From NCBI GenBank assembly GCA_002702655.1, contig PABB01000070.1:1-64000 (forward strand): a DNA stretch of 64,000 nt, read 5' to 3'. Source of the stretch: Planctomycetaceae bacterium. GTDB taxonomy: Bacteria > Planctomycetota > Planctomycetia > Pirellulales > Lacipirellulaceae. Below, piece by piece: positions 27,352 to 36,918 of this stretch (position 1 is the first letter of the stretch; every line of letters begins with the position of its first letter). The notes beneath the pieces were generated by a model that saw only the letters and a program-made list of their open reading frames with translations, had not been told where the DNA came from and did not search any database. The translations under genes and the position numbers were made by a program.

Positions 27352-28986
27352 TCATCCACGCCGAAGAAGACTCTCGCAACTTCTGAGCAGCGCACCCGCT
27401 GCTTCCTGCTCTTCACTGATTACGGTGTCCGCGCCAGCGTTCTGAATGACAGAAAGGTTTGCCTGGTATCGACAACGTACAAGAATCACCAGCTCACGAT
27501 TCGTCGCTCGCAATGTGAGTACGATCTGCCTGGCAATCCGGTCGTCGGCCACGCAAACCACGACGAGATGTCGTTCGGACAACTTCGCCCGCTGGAGAAT
27601 CTCGGGATCGCGAGCATCGCCCGCGATTGCATGGAATCCCTGTTGAGAGAATTGGTGAACGTTGATCGGACTCAGATCAATCACGCCCACGTCGACTCCG
27701 CCCGTCTCAAGCCGCGAGGTTATCTGGCGACCGGCAGGCCCCATGCCAATGACGAGCGCTCTCTCGATCGCCCGGTCGCTCGTCGATGCTGCCTTTTGTT
27801 CCACGCTAAAGGCCTGCGCACCGTCAGTCCAGCGCAAACCGAACTTCAAGAGCAGCGGCGTCACGATCAGCGTTCCGAGGGCGATGAACAGCACTCGATT
27901 GTAGTCTTCGCTTCGCACCACGCCTTCGGAAAACCCTTCGGCGATGAGCAAGAACGAAAACTCTCCAAGCTGGGCGAGCCCCAACCCCATGCCGAGGGCG
28001 GACCGCCAGGATAGACCAGTAAGTCGCAGCGCGATGCATGCGGCAGCGGACTTCAGTGCGAGCGTGCCGACCAACGCTGCGGTCAAGAGCCATGGTTCTT
28101 TGAGGAAGACGACGGGCTGCAGCAGCGTGCCCAAGGTCACGAAGAACACCGCGGCGAACGTCTCGCGAAACGGCAGTACGACCGTATCGATCTGCTGGCT
28201 TATCCGGTTGCCGCTTAGCAAGAGCCCCGCGGCCAGTGCTCCGATGGCGGGCGGCAAGTCGAGCCGGTAGGCGCCGTAGCAGGACGCTCCTAAGGTGCTC
28301 AGGGAGAAGAGGACAAGCAGTTCGACGCTTCTCAGATCAGCCATGAACGGGATCAGGACATGACTGATCGCGTAACGCAGGCCGATAACTGCGACAATAA
28401 ACAGCAACGACTTCGCCGCCAGCGTTGCCAGCGCCCCCCACGTCGGCGCATCCCCTTGTCCTGTCAACAAGGGCACCAACAGCATGAGTGGAACGAGCGC
28501 CACGTCCTGAAATAGCAGAATGCCAATCGCACGCCGTCCGTGCGCCGTGGCCGCCTGCCCCCACTCCGCCAGGGCCTTGAACACAAGGACGGTCGAACTG
28601 AGCGCCGCCGCCGTCGAGACCAGGATCGCGACGTTCCACGAAACTCCGGACAGCAGGCCGATCCCCATCAGAGGGATCGCTACCAGCAACATCTGCGTGG
28701 ACCCTCCCAGAAGAAAGTAGTAGCTCATCCGCCTCAGTTCGTCCAACGAGAATTCGATCCCCACGGAGAAAAGCAGGAGCAACGCGCCGGCTCGGGCTAA
28801 GTAATCCAACTCGTGACTTTGCTGGGAAACTAACCCAATCCCACCCTCCCCGATGATCGCTCCCACGACGAGGTAGCCGACCAGGAGCGAGATTCGCAGT
28901 CGTTTGCAGAGAACCCCTGACGCAAAGCCGGCTGCCAAGACGATCAGCAGATCCGCGACCAACTGATGGATTGCAGGTGGATTCAT
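27352..28986 (-). CDS. CPA2-type K+/H+ (or Na+/H+) antiporter with TrkA-N domain
   Basis: A 544-residue membrane transporter of the Kef/YbaL group. About 12-13 hydrophobic segments fill residues 1-390 (LLIVLAAGFASGVLC, LVGYLVVGAIIGEGG, GALLLLFSVGIEF, ILLFQDVALVPLM, LAAGLLLSG, GLGLAQLGEFSFLL), with the family's F-Q-D pair in LLFQDVALVP. Residues about 410-530 are a Rossmann-type TrkA-N regulatory domain (ALVIGMGPAGRQI, GDARDPEILQRAKL) that usually binds nucleotide or glutathione adducts and gates transport. The reverse strand in this part has no competing gene. It lies next to a remnant of an nhaR-like gene at 29032-29076, which hints at a Na+/H+ homeostasis role. Confidence 0.9.
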   Translation of the reverse strand: MNPPAIHQLVADLLIVLAAGFASGVLCKRLRISLLVGYLVVGAIIGEGGIGLVSQQSHELDYLARAGALLLLFSVGIEFSLDELRRMSYYFLLGGSTQMLLVAIPLMGIGLLSGVSWNVAILVSTAAALSSTVLVFKALAEWGQAATAHGRRAIGILLFQDVALVPLMLLVPLLTGQGDAPTWGALATLAAKSLLFIVAVIGLRYAISHVLIPFMADLRSVELLVLFSLSTLGASCYGAYRLDLPPAIGALAAGLLLSGNRISQQIDTVVLPFRETFAAVFFVTLGTLLQPVVFLKEPWLLTAALVGTLALKSAAACIALRLTGLSWRSALGMGLGLAQLGEFSFLLIAEGFSEGVVRSEDYNRVLFIALGTLIVTPLLLKFGLRWTDGAQAFSVEQKAASTSDRAIERALVIGMGPAGRQITSRLETGGVDVGVIDLSPINVHQFSQQGFHAIAGDARDPEILQRAKLSERHLVVVCVADDRIARQIVLTLRATNRELVILVRCRYQANLSVIQNAGADTVISEEQEAAGALLRSCESLLRRG

Positions 28987-29031
28987 TGAGTCTGCGCCGG
29001 CGTCAGTTATTTACGGGGACTAGAATGCGGC

Positions 29032-29076
29032 CATCCCGCTGTCGTCGCGATCTGCGAAGCTGTGCGCGAAATGCTC
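29032..29076 (+). pseudogene. Remnant of the 3' end of an nhaR-like gene
   Basis: In the plus frame starting at 29032 the sequence reads HPAVVAICEAVREML. The C-terminus of the intact NhaR in this window (encoded near 42222-42266) reads HPAIVAICEAAREML, so 13 of 15 residues agree. Upstream the frame holds no related sequence and downstream it drifts into unrelated residues, so only this tail survives. It sits 45 bases upstream of the Kef-type antiporter start, on the opposite strand, as would the end of a regulator gene that once lay beside an antiporter. Confidence 0.7.
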
Positions 29077-29080
29077 GTTA

Positions 29081-29837
29081 TTGACTCGTCTCGATGTGAA
29101 TCCATCCAACGCGGCAGCACTTCCGTCGCGAGAACGCGGAGGTGGGGATAGAAGTCGATGTGATCCTCGGCGTGTTCGACGAAGTTCGCACCGCAAGACA
29201 TCCATTTGCCGGGTGACTCAAACTGGGTGACTCAAAGTGACGAGAAATCGGTTTCATTGTTCCAGCTCATGCAATGCACGTCGGCCAACTCGGGCGCCGA
29301 GACCTCACGTGGGTCAAGCATTGTCTTATAACCCTCTCCCCAGAGCGAAATCCAGGTTGGCCCACCCAGAAACGGCACTGCCGGACGGCGGGGGAGTCGG
29401 GCGTCGCTCGACGCTCTTCCCGGTCCAGATCTCGAATCCACGGCTCCTTCCAACAACCAGGCGATCGATCTTGCCCAACCGCCGGCCCTTGCGAAAGTCT
29501 AACGTTCTTTGGGACCTGTTGAGTTACGAATCGTGCGAAAGAGCTTTTCGACAACTACCAGCGATGCGATGGCCCATCCTTATTGATGTGTACAAACCGT
29601 GAAGTCGCATCGGTTTCCTTGCCGATGCCCGGAAGTCCGGAAAGACCGTCAATGCCAGGGTCGCCGGTCCGAGCCTCGCCCGCTTCCGCGGTTCTCGCGC
29701 AACCGAAGGCTGTCTGTCGCCAAGCCGCCTAAATCAACGGTGCGGCGGACTTTTCGCTCTCCATCTCTTTTCCTCGAGAAGAATTGAGGCAAGGGGCGGA
29801 GTCTCGTGTTCTAGCTGCGACGGGTTGCCCGCAGTGA
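29081..29837. other. Gap with decayed sequence and a short tandem repeat
   Basis: About 750 bases without a supportable gene. A minus-strand frame at 29201-29088 reads HAEDHIDFYPHLRVLATEV, which looks like a fragment of a real protein but is too short to name. A 14-base unit (gggtgactcaaact) is repeated almost perfectly at 29211-29224 and 29225-29238. No terminator that I trust follows the V-ATPase operon, whose last stop lies at the right end of this gap. Confidence 0.4.
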
Positions 29838-30368
29838 CTACGCGGAAGGGATCATGCCGAGGAGGAAGACCATCGCAAAGATCCCGACGGTCTCGACGAT
29901 GCCCATGGTAATGATGATGAGCGCAAAGCCCTTGCCTTCCGCTTCGCTGAGCGCCCGAATACCGGCGGCGCCGACCAATGCTTGCATCCAGGCCGAAAGC
30001 ATTTGGGTGACGCCGTTGGCCAGGCCGATGCCCGTCAGCAGGCCGGCATCGGCCACCGTGACCTCGACGCTGTCAAAGACGCCGCGCATGTTGACCATCA
30101 CAATCATGGCGTAGAGCGTTTGGCTGATGGGCATGCCAACGAGGATCACATAGGTGAAACTCAGGTTGCGGCCTGCGCGGGCTTCCTTGGCCCAGGCTCC
30201 GGCGGCAGCTTGGCCGGCGATGCCGATGCCGATCGCGCTGCCCAGGCCGGCCATGCCGAGGCTTATCACCGTGCTCGCCTCGCTCAGAAAGCGCCAGAAC
30301 GTATCGGTGGCGGCGAGTAGCGTGAGCAGTGGATTGGCGACTTGAGAGAAAAGTACGTCTTGCGTCAT
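29838..30368 (-). CDS. atpK: V-type ATPase subunit K (rotor proteolipid)
   Basis: A 176-residue proteolipid that forms the membrane rotor ring and carries ions. It is a duplicated hairpin with four transmembrane helices (GLGSAIGIGIAGQAAAGAWA, SFTYVILVGMPISQTLYAMIV, LLTGIGLANGVTQMLSAW, FALIIITMGIVETVGIFAMVF). The ion-binding Glu is E159 in helix 4; helix 2 has Q83 in MPISQTLYA and helix 3 has Q122 in GVTQ. This matches the Enterococcus hirae NtpK Na+ ligands (L61/T64/Q65, Q110, E139) with M79/S82/Q83, Q122 and E159. The start at 30368 is chosen because CGGGAG lies eight bases upstream; the longer frame overlaps subunit I. Last gene of the V-ATPase operon. Confidence 0.92.
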   Translation of the reverse strand: MTQDVLFSQVANPLLTLLAATDTFWRFLSEASTVISLGMAGLGSAIGIGIAGQAAAGAWAKEARAGRNLSFTYVILVGMPISQTLYAMIVMVNMRGVFDSVEVTVADAGLLTGIGLANGVTQMLSAWMQALVGAAGIRALSEAEGKGFALIIITMGIVETVGIFAMVFLLGMIPSA

Positions 30369-30417
30369 GGTTTCGACTCCCGGACAACGCGCTTGATGGA
30401 TAGTGTCATATGGCTTC

Positions 30418-32184
30418 TCAGAGCAACGGGGGGCGGCGAGCGAACGGCCGGTAAGGATACCCGGCCCACTCCATGCCGAGGTTGCTTCCGAATTCGAGCA
30501 TGTTGAGACGCACACCGTGCGCGAACATGGCGATCATTGTCAGACCGAGGTTCAAGCCGTGCCCGAGGAGGAGTACGAGAATGGTGATCGGCAAGAGCCG
30601 TGCTTGGAAAGCCATCTCGTTGAAGCTTACGGCGAGCACGCTGCTGGCCAGGCCTACGGCCATCAACCGCACGTAGCTAATCACGTCGGAAAACGTGGAG
30701 AGCACGGAGAGCGGAAACTCCGCCAAGCCCATGCCAATCCTCCTTGCCAGGCTTCCGCTCGGCCTGGCGAACCCGACGGCCAAGGCGGCGCCAGCGCTGA
30801 GCAGATAGGGCCATGGCGTCTGCCAGTTCATGGGGCCCTGTAGCACGAACATGTTCACCACGCCGTACATTCCCCAGATAAACAGGGCCCATCCAAGGCG
30901 GTTGAGCCAGCGAAGGTCGGGAAAAAAACGCACGCTCTGCCAAAGCTGCGCCAGGCTGAGGTGAATCGCCCCGATGATGAAGCTCAGCCGCATCATGAGC
31001 GTTCGCGATTCCGCCGTGAGCTCGATCGGGATCAACGTCGCCGGCAGCAACGCAAAGCCGAAGAAGGCATTGGTCATGACGCCCCAGATCACCGAAACAG
31101 CGCCGACGACCATGAGCAACTGCGTGAAGCGATCGCCGAAGTTCCGGGCAGCCCACGGGTAGGCCAGCAACGAGCCGACGAGTAGCACAGCTCCGTAGCC
31201 GGCATCGCTGATGAGCATCGCCGTGAAGATCGGCAGAGCGATCAGAAAGGGTGCGGAGACGTCAAACTCGCGGTAGCCGGGCACGGTGCCAAGGATCTTG
31301 AATAGCCCATCGATCGGCCGCGCCCAGGCGGGCGGGCGGATCAGCGTCGGGGGCTGTTCGTCGTCCGCTGGTTCGCTCTGTTGAAGCACAACTGGGAGGC
31401 CACGCGTGGCGAGGCGCTCGTCGAGCAAAGGGTAGTTCTCCTCGGGCAGCCAGCCCTGGATGGCGAACAGGCTGTCATCGGCATAGGCGCCTCGCACGGC
31501 GACCGTTTCTTCGGCCTGCAGCTCAAGACGAAGCCGCTCCGACTCCATGGCCGGCGCCAGGTGGGCCAGTTGGTGCAGCCGCTTGATGTCGCGGTGCAAA
31601 GCTCGGTCAAGGTCTTTCGCCTCAGCTCGAATCATGGCGGCGTCGCGCGACGGAAGCCGCATTGGTTCAGCCTCGTCAGGCACGACGAGAGCGTCGAGCC
31701 GGTCGGCCACGGCCACCATCGCGTTGCGGCCGGGCAATTCCGCGACCTCGGCGACGCACTCGGCCTGAACCTGCTCGATTGCGCCCGCCGGCATCTTGTA
31801 AAAGCGCACGTCGATCCCGGCCTGCTGCAACTCCTCGACATGCTCCAGCCGCAAGTCGCCCCAGACGGCGATCTGATCCAGTTCGTGGTACAGCACGGCG
31901 AGATGATTGCGCCCTTCGGCCGCATGTCGTTGGATGTCGATCACTTCACGGACCGCTTCGGATGGCGACACATCCGGCTTCGCGCCTCGCGGCTCGATGC
32001 CCGAGAGTTCGTGAAGAGCCGCCTTGATTGAATCGATATTTCGGCTGGTGGCTTCGTCGGGCACGGCCTGCCGAGGATCGATCGGCGCCAAATGGACGAC
32101 ACCTGACTCGCGAAGGACATCGAGCACACGATCGCGATCCGGCTGCCGGGCGACCAGATAGATCTTTCGCATCGGCACGATCAT
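30418..32184 (-). CDS. atpI: V-type ATPase subunit I (stator, a-subunit equivalent)
   Basis: A 588-residue subunit that links the peripheral stalk to the membrane ion channel. The first ~290 residues are a soluble coiled-coil domain beginning MRKIYLVARQPDRDRVLDVLRESGVVHL, typical of subunit I. From about residue 310 there are seven or so membrane segments (FLIALPIFTAMLISDAGYGAVLLVGSLLAYP, FIIGAIHLSLAQLWQSV, WALFIWGMYGVVNMFVL, VISYVRLMAVGLASSVLAVSFNEMA, LGHGLNLGLTMIAMF). The RLMAVGLAS helix carries the essential Arg of the ion path. The start overlaps the stop of subunit D (ATGA). Length is near the usual 590-650. Confidence 0.93.
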   Translation of the reverse strand: MIVPMRKIYLVARQPDRDRVLDVLRESGVVHLAPIDPRQAVPDEATSRNIDSIKAALHELSGIEPRGAKPDVSPSEAVREVIDIQRHAAEGRNHLAVLYHELDQIAVWGDLRLEHVEELQQAGIDVRFYKMPAGAIEQVQAECVAEVAELPGRNAMVAVADRLDALVVPDEAEPMRLPSRDAAMIRAEAKDLDRALHRDIKRLHQLAHLAPAMESERLRLELQAEETVAVRGAYADDSLFAIQGWLPEENYPLLDERLATRGLPVVLQQSEPADDEQPPTLIRPPAWARPIDGLFKILGTVPGYREFDVSAPFLIALPIFTAMLISDAGYGAVLLVGSLLAYPWAARNFGDRFTQLLMVVGAVSVIWGVMTNAFFGFALLPATLIPIELTAESRTLMMRLSFIIGAIHLSLAQLWQSVRFFPDLRWLNRLGWALFIWGMYGVVNMFVLQGPMNWQTPWPYLLSAGAALAVGFARPSGSLARRIGMGLAEFPLSVLSTFSDVISYVRLMAVGLASSVLAVSFNEMAFQARLLPITILVLLLGHGLNLGLTMIAMFAHGVRLNMLEFGSNLGMEWAGYPYRPFARRPPLL

Positions 32185-32870
32185 GGCGGCGCTCCCCCAG
32201 GCAGACCCTCGCCGTTGGACTCGCCCTGCCCGTTCGTCGCGAACATGCTGGCTATGCCTGGATAGGTGTCAAGCGTTTCGGAGAGCTTTTTCTTGGCGAT
32301 CTTCGAACGCCCCACGGCGTCGGTCATCTCATCGCCCAACTTAATGCGAATGCGACGGATGACTTCGCGGGCGTCGGGGATCATGACCTTCTCGAACAGA
32401 TTGACGCGCTGGACAATCCGCGTGAGCTCGCGTCGCAGCAATTGCTCCTGTTGTCCGAGGATCTCGACGAGCACCTGACGTCGAGTCTGTTCCCGCAGGT
32501 CCGCCAGGGCTTGGTCGACCCACGGCGGCGTGCCGAAAAGACTGTAGCGGGCCTCCGGGAACGCCACGTCACGCAACACGGGCACCGACACGCCGGCGAC
32601 GTTCTGCTCGTCGAGAAAGACATCGCTCGGTTTGGCCCAGAGTTCCAGCGGCACGCCCGCCCAGTCGGCCATGACGCTCTGGTATTGCCGCCGAGCGGAT
32701 TCGATCTCCTCCTTCCGCTGCTCGGCTTCAAGCCGCCGTTTGGTCGCGTCGCGCAGCATGACTTGCAGTCGCTGCTGCTTGAGCTTGAGCATCGGCAGAT
32801 ACCTCTCGTAACGCCGCAGCATCTCGCGGCGCCGCTTCAACTCGGGCCGGGTTAGTTTGATTTTCTTCAC
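32181..32870 (-). CDS. atpD: V-type ATPase subunit D (central shaft)
   Basis: A 229-residue central-stalk subunit that transmits rotation between the catalytic head and the K ring. It has the typical basic, helical N-terminus (MKKIKLTRPELKRRREMLRRYERYLPMLKLKQQRLQ) and the long C-terminal coiled coil (RRELTRIVQRVNLFEKVMIPDAREVIRRIRIKLGDEM), both hallmarks of V/A-type subunit D. It is slightly longer than many because of a Gly-rich tail (GEGLPGGAPP). It lies 49 bases after subunit B and overlaps subunit I by four bases. Confidence 0.93.
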   Translation of the reverse strand: MKKIKLTRPELKRRREMLRRYERYLPMLKLKQQRLQVMLRDATKRRLEAEQRKEEIESARRQYQSVMADWAGVPLELWAKPSDVFLDEQNVAGVSVPVLRDVAFPEARYSLFGTPPWVDQALADLREQTRRQVLVEILGQQEQLLRRELTRIVQRVNLFEKVMIPDAREVIRRIRIKLGDEMTDAVGRSKIAKKKLSETLDTYPGIASMFATNGQGESNGEGLPGGAPP

Positions 32871-32919
32871 TGCCGGTAAACTGTCTGTTTGCGTGTGCTT
32901 TCTGGAAGTTCGTCCCGGT

Positions 32920-34272
32920 TCACGCTTTCGCTGGAGCAGCGTTCGGTTCGCCTGCGGACTCTCCTCGGAGGTCGGCGTTCGGTTGGGGCCAGTGTTTGTC
33001 GATGATCGCGCGGCGGATGCCTGTTTCCTCCGGCTCGAAGCACTCGGCGAGGATCCTCCAACAACGGTCGAGGGCGTCGAAAAGGCGGATATTCACCGAC
33101 AGATCCATGATGCGCTGTTCAAATAGCGCGCCGTATTGGAGCAATTTGCGATCCCAGTCCGACGTCTCGAACCCCATGTCGCGCTTTTCGCGGCTCTCGC
33201 GGCACAGGGCGTAGAGCTGGATGCAGGCGTCCATGATTGCGCGGTGGTCGTCGCGCGTCTTGCCGTTGACCTGCTGCTTCAACCGCGAGAGCGAACCGAA
33301 CGGCTCGATCCGACCGCCGCGTAGATAAAACTGCCCTTCGGTGATGTAACCGGTGTTGTCAGGCACGGGGTGCGTGACGTCGTCGCCCGGCATCGTGACG
33401 CAGGCGAGCACGGTCATTGAACCAGCCGTGTCGAAATCGATCGCCTTCTCATAACGGCGGGCCATCTGCGTGTAGAGGTCGCCGGGATAACCTCGGTTCG
33501 AGGGGATTTGTTCCATGATGATCGAGATTTCCTTCAGCGCGTCGGCGAAGGCGGTCATGTCGGTCAGCAGCACCAAGACGCGTTTTCCCTGCAAGGCGAA
33601 CTGTTCGCCGACGGCCAGGCAGAGGTCGGGCACCATGAGGCATTCGACCACGGGGTCGGCTGCGGTGTGGATGAACATGATTGCCCGGCCGAGCACCCCG
33701 CCCTCCTCGAACGCTTGGCGGAACTTCAAATAGTCGTCGTGCCGCAGACCCATCCCGCCGAGAATGATCACGTCGGCGTCAGCTTGCAGCCCCACGCGGG
33801 CGAGCAACTCGTTGTAGGGTTCGCCGGCCACAGAGAAGATCGGCAGCTTCTGCGACTCGACCAGCGAGTTAAACACGTCGATCATCGGGATGCCGGTGTG
33901 GACCATCTGATCGGGCATACGGCGCCGCACGGGGTTGGCCGCTGGCGCGCCGATCTCAGTCATTTCGCCCCTGACCTCGCTGCGGCCGTCGCGCGGACGG
34001 CCGGAGCCGTCGAGAACCCGCCCCAAGAGGTCGTCGGAAAAGGGCACTTGCATCGGCCGCTGAAAAAATCGCACGCGGTCGTTGTTCGAAACGCCTTGCG
34101 AACCGGCGAATACCTGCAAGCTCACCTGCTGCCCTTCGAGTCGGATCACTTGCGCCAGCGACTCGCCGTGCGCCGATTGGATCACGGCCAGTTCGTCATA
34201 GCCGACCCCCGAGGCGTTCACAGTGACCACGTTTCCAGCAATTTTGCGAATCTCGTCGAAATACTTCCTCAT
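32920..34272 (-). CDS. atpB: V-type ATPase subunit B
   Basis: A 450-residue non-catalytic nucleotide-binding subunit of the V1 head. It begins with the beta-barrel domain ([27 protein letters not shown]) and continues with [50 protein letters not shown] (a degenerate P-loop region without a Walker A Lys, as expected for B), [40 protein letters not shown] and [22 protein letters not shown]. These are standard B-subunit signatures. It is encoded 13 bases after subunit A with AAGGA upstream of ATG 34272. Confidence 0.95.
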   Translation of the reverse strand: MRKYFDEIRKIAGNVVTVNASGVGYDELAVIQSAHGESLAQVIRLEGQQVSLQVFAGSQGVSNNDRVRFFQRPMQVPFSDDLLGRVLDGSGRPRDGRSEVRGEMTEIGAPAANPVRRRMPDQMVHTGIPMIDVFNSLVESQKLPIFSVAGEPYNELLARVGLQADADVIILGGMGLRHDDYLKFRQAFEEGGVLGRAIMFIHTAADPVVECLMVPDLCLAVGEQFALQGKRVLVLLTDMTAFADALKEISIIMEQIPSNRGYPGDLYTQMARRYEKAIDFDTAGSMTVLACVTMPGDDVTHPVPDNTGYITEGQFYLRGGRIEPFGSLSRLKQQVNGKTRDDHRAIMDACIQLYALCRESREKRDMGFETSDWDRKLLQYGALFEQRIMDLSVNIRLFDALDRCWRILAECFEPEETGIRRAIIDKHWPQPNADLRGESAGEPNAAPAKA

Positions 34273-34285
34273 CGATTCGTCCTTC

Positions 34286-36046
34286 TTACGCGGTCGCAGA
34301 GTTGTTCGCCTGGAGGATCAACGTGTCAATCCTATCCAGCCAGTGGCGATACTCTTCGGAGTCGGCGGCAGCGTAGTTCCAGTTGCGGAATAGGTCTGTC
34401 ACCTCAAACATTCGACGTCGTGCCTCGGCCTTGTCGGTGAACTGGAAGTCGGTCTCGATCACCTCAAGCACTTTGCCGAAGACGAATTTCTGTCTGTCGG
34501 CGGGCGTGGCGGCGTCGACCTCGTCGAAGGCGTTTTGCTGCAGATAGCAGTTGTCAACAAAATCGGCTTTCAGCGCCACGGTGAAGTCCTCGATGGACGT
34601 GCCCTCCTCGCCGACAACAGTCATCATTTGCTGCACCTCGCGGCCTTGATGGAGTAGCTCGCGCATCCGGGCCACGGACTCTGGTTCGACGATGCCGTCA
34701 TACTTGCTCCAAGACTCGAGAGGGTCGATCGCCGGGTAGCGGCGGGCGTCGCTACGAGCTCGCGATAGGCCGTGAAACGCCCCGACGACCTTGAGAGTCC
34801 CCTGGGTGACCGGCTCCTCGAAATTGCCCCCCGCCGGGCTCACCGTGCCGCCGATCGTCAGCGAGCCGATCTGCCCGTCGTGCAACTCGATCGCCCCGGC
34901 CCGTTCGTAAAACGCGGCAATCCGGCTTTCGAGATAGGCCGGGAACGCTTCCTCGCCGGGGATTTCTTCCAGCCGACCGGAGAGCTCGCGCATAGCTTGG
35001 GCCCACCGCGACGTGCTGTCGGCCAAGAGGAGCACGTTCAGGCCCATCTGGCGATAGTATTCGCCCAGTGTCGTGGCGGTGTAGACCGACGCTTCACGGG
35101 AAGCCACCGGCATGGCCGACGTGTTGGCAATGATGATCGTCCGCTCCATCAGGCTGCGGCCGGTTCGCGGGTCCGTCAATTCGGGGAAGTCGCGCAGTGT
35201 TTCGACGATCTCGCCGGCCCGCTCCCCGCAGGCCGCAATCACGACAATGTCGATCTCGGCGTGGCGGGCGGTGATCTGTTGCAGCACGGTTTTGCCCGCG
35301 CCGAACGGACCGGGGATGCAGTACGTCCCGCCTCGGACAATCGGAAACATCGAATCGATGATCCGCACCCGGCTGACAAGAGGTTCGGAGGGCAACAGCT
35401 TCCGCCGCGAAACGTTGAGCGCTCGCTTGACCGGCCATCTCTGCTGCATGGTCACAGTCTGCTCCTGCCGATCCGGGCCAACGAGCACGGCCAACTCCTG
35501 GTCAACCGCGTACAGGCCAGCCGGGGCGACCTGTTCGACGGCGTACTCGCCGCGCCAAGCTAGCGGAACCATGATCCGGTGGGTGAAGTCGCCCTCCGGA
35601 ACGGCGCCAATCGTGTCGCCCGCACTGACGACATCCCCCGGTTTGATCATGGGGGTGAAGTCCCAGGTCTGTGAGAGCGAGAGGCCGTGGATGTAGCGGC
35701 CCGGCTGCAGGAAGAAGCCAACCTGCTCGGCCAGCTCCGGCAGGGGGTTTTGCAGGCCGTCGTAGATCCGGCCGAGCAGCCCTGGACCAAGAACCACCGA
35801 GAGCATCTCCTCCGACAACTCGACGGGATCGCCGACGCGCAGGCCGCGGGTTTCCTCGAACACCTGCAGGTCGGCGACGTTTCCGCGAACGCGGATCACC
35901 TCGCTCATCAGTCGCACGCCGTCTGAGCGAACGCAGTAGGCAAGGGAATTCTGCACGACGCGGCCTTCGATTTCGGCGACGACCAGATTCCCAAAGACCG
36001 CAATGATTCTCGCATTCACTTGCCGGTTCCCTTCTCGAAAGATCAC
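34286..36046 (-). CDS. atpA: V-type ATPase catalytic subunit A
   Basis: A 586-residue catalytic subunit. The Walker A loop GPFGAGKT is at residues 246-253; downstream come [18 protein letters not shown] with the catalytic Glu, [66 protein letters not shown], and the V/A-specific non-homologous insert between the N-domain and the P-loop (residues about 115-200). The start is GTG 36046. It is followed by subunit B after 13 bases and preceded by the DUF2764 gene at 18 bases. With subunits B, D, I and K it makes an ATP hydrolase or synthase; the direction of operation cannot be read from sequence. Confidence 0.95.
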   Translation of the reverse strand: MIFREGNRQVNARIIAVFGNLVVAEIEGRVVQNSLAYCVRSDGVRLMSEVIRVRGNVADLQVFEETRGLRVGDPVELSEEMLSVVLGPGLLGRIYDGLQNPLPELAEQVGFFLQPGRYIHGLSLSQTWDFTPMIKPGDVVSAGDTIGAVPEGDFTHRIMVPLAWRGEYAVEQVAPAGLYAVDQELAVLVGPDRQEQTVTMQQRWPVKRALNVSRRKLLPSEPLVSRVRIIDSMFPIVRGGTYCIPGPFGAGKTVLQQITARHAEIDIVVIAACGERAGEIVETLRDFPELTDPRTGRSLMERTIIIANTSAMPVASREASVYTATTLGEYYRQMGLNVLLLADSTSRWAQAMRELSGRLEEIPGEEAFPAYLESRIAAFYERAGAIELHDGQIGSLTIGGTVSPAGGNFEEPVTQGTLKVVGAFHGLSRARSDARRYPAIDPLESWSKYDGIVEPESVARMRELLHQGREVQQMMTVVGEEGTSIEDFTVALKADFVDNCYLQQNAFDEVDAATPADRQKFVFGKVLEVIETDFQFTDKAEARRRMFEVTDLFRNWNYAAADSEEYRHWLDRIDTLILQANNSATA

Positions 36047-36064
36047 GCTGCGAGCCTGGGCTCC

Positions 36065-36760
36065 TCACGCCTTGACGTCTTCCGTCTCCTCGATGCGGCG
36101 CCACTGCTGTAGCACCATCACGCGAGCGGCGTAAGCGAGCAACTCGTCAACCGAAAACGAGTACCAGGCGTCGTGCCGATCGAGCCACGACCAACGCGCC
36201 CGGAGCATGACGCGAAGCCCGTCCAATGGCGTACGAGCCGCTTCCCACTCGCTCAACGTCGAGGCGAGTTCCTCGTCGCTAGCGGCCAGATCGGCGGCGA
36301 CCTGATAGTCGGATGGCTCAAGTCCCAGTCGCTTGGCCCGGGTCGCGGCCACCGCGTTTCGCAGGGCGATCTCGAACTCAATCCATCGGCCGAGAAACCG
36401 ACTGCCGCGGGCGCGAGCCAACCGGTGGGCATAGCGGAAATACCGCTCCCAGAGCAAATCGGATTGCAGAGCCGTCGTCCGGTTCCCGGCAGTCGGCGTT
36501 TCCAAAAACGACGGCAGCGGAGCCTCCCCGTGGGCCTGCTGAAGCGAGAGGACGGCTAGCTCCGCCTCCTCGATCTGGCCGGCCAAAAGCGACTCGCGCT
36601 GAAGAAGGTCGTCTAAGAGCGCCATCGCCTCCAACTGCTCGCGCCACCCCTGCCGCCCTGCAACATGTTCGAGCAAGTCGGCCAGTCCCATCGGCGCGGA
36701 ACCTCCCAGTTCGCCGAGCGCCGGGAGCATTGCAATGTAAAAGTGGCGGTCGATTCTCAT
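36065..36760 (-). CDS. DUF2764 protein of the V-ATPase operon
   Basis: A 231-residue soluble, helical protein beginning MRIDRHFYIAMLPALGELGGSAP. In Chlamydia, Borrelia, Bacteroidetes and planctomycetes a gene of this kind lies between subunit E and subunit A of the V-ATPase operon, where other lineages have subunit C/F; it is probably a structural subunit of the stalk. Visible features are mostly alternating helix-forming segments (QLEAMALLDDLLQRESLLAGQIEEAELAVLSL, RARGSRFLGRWIEFEIALRNAVAATRAKRLG). I chose ATG 36760, where the family's conserved start lies; the longer frame to 36904 adds an unrelated basic leader. It sits 18 bases before subunit A. Confidence 0.8.
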   Translation of the reverse strand: MRIDRHFYIAMLPALGELGGSAPMGLADLLEHVAGRQGWREQLEAMALLDDLLQRESLLAGQIEEAELAVLSLQQAHGEAPLPSFLETPTAGNRTTALQSDLLWERYFRYAHRLARARGSRFLGRWIEFEIALRNAVAATRAKRLGLEPSDYQVAADLAASDEELASTLSEWEAARTPLDGLRVMLRARWSWLDRHDAWYSFSVDELLAYAARVMVLQQWRRIEETEDVKA

Positions 36761-36918
36761 CGATAGGCGTGGCGTATTGGAGGGGGCGTCGCCGTACCGC
36801 TGCGATATCCCCGGACTGAAACCTCCGGCGGCGCGGCTTTGGCGATCAAGACGGGAGCAGCAAAACGGCATGGGCGAGGGCTCGCGTGGCAATCGGCTCG
36901 ACATGAAACAGTGGTGAC

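Noticed and set aside
29088-29201. Minus-strand fragment with HAEDHIDFYPHLRVLATEV
   Set aside because: Too short and not recognisable; could be a remnant of an enzyme tail but I cannot name one.
29211-29238. Two copies of a 14-base unit, considered as a CRISPR or iteron start
   Set aside because: Only two copies, no spacer pattern and no nearby cas or replication gene.
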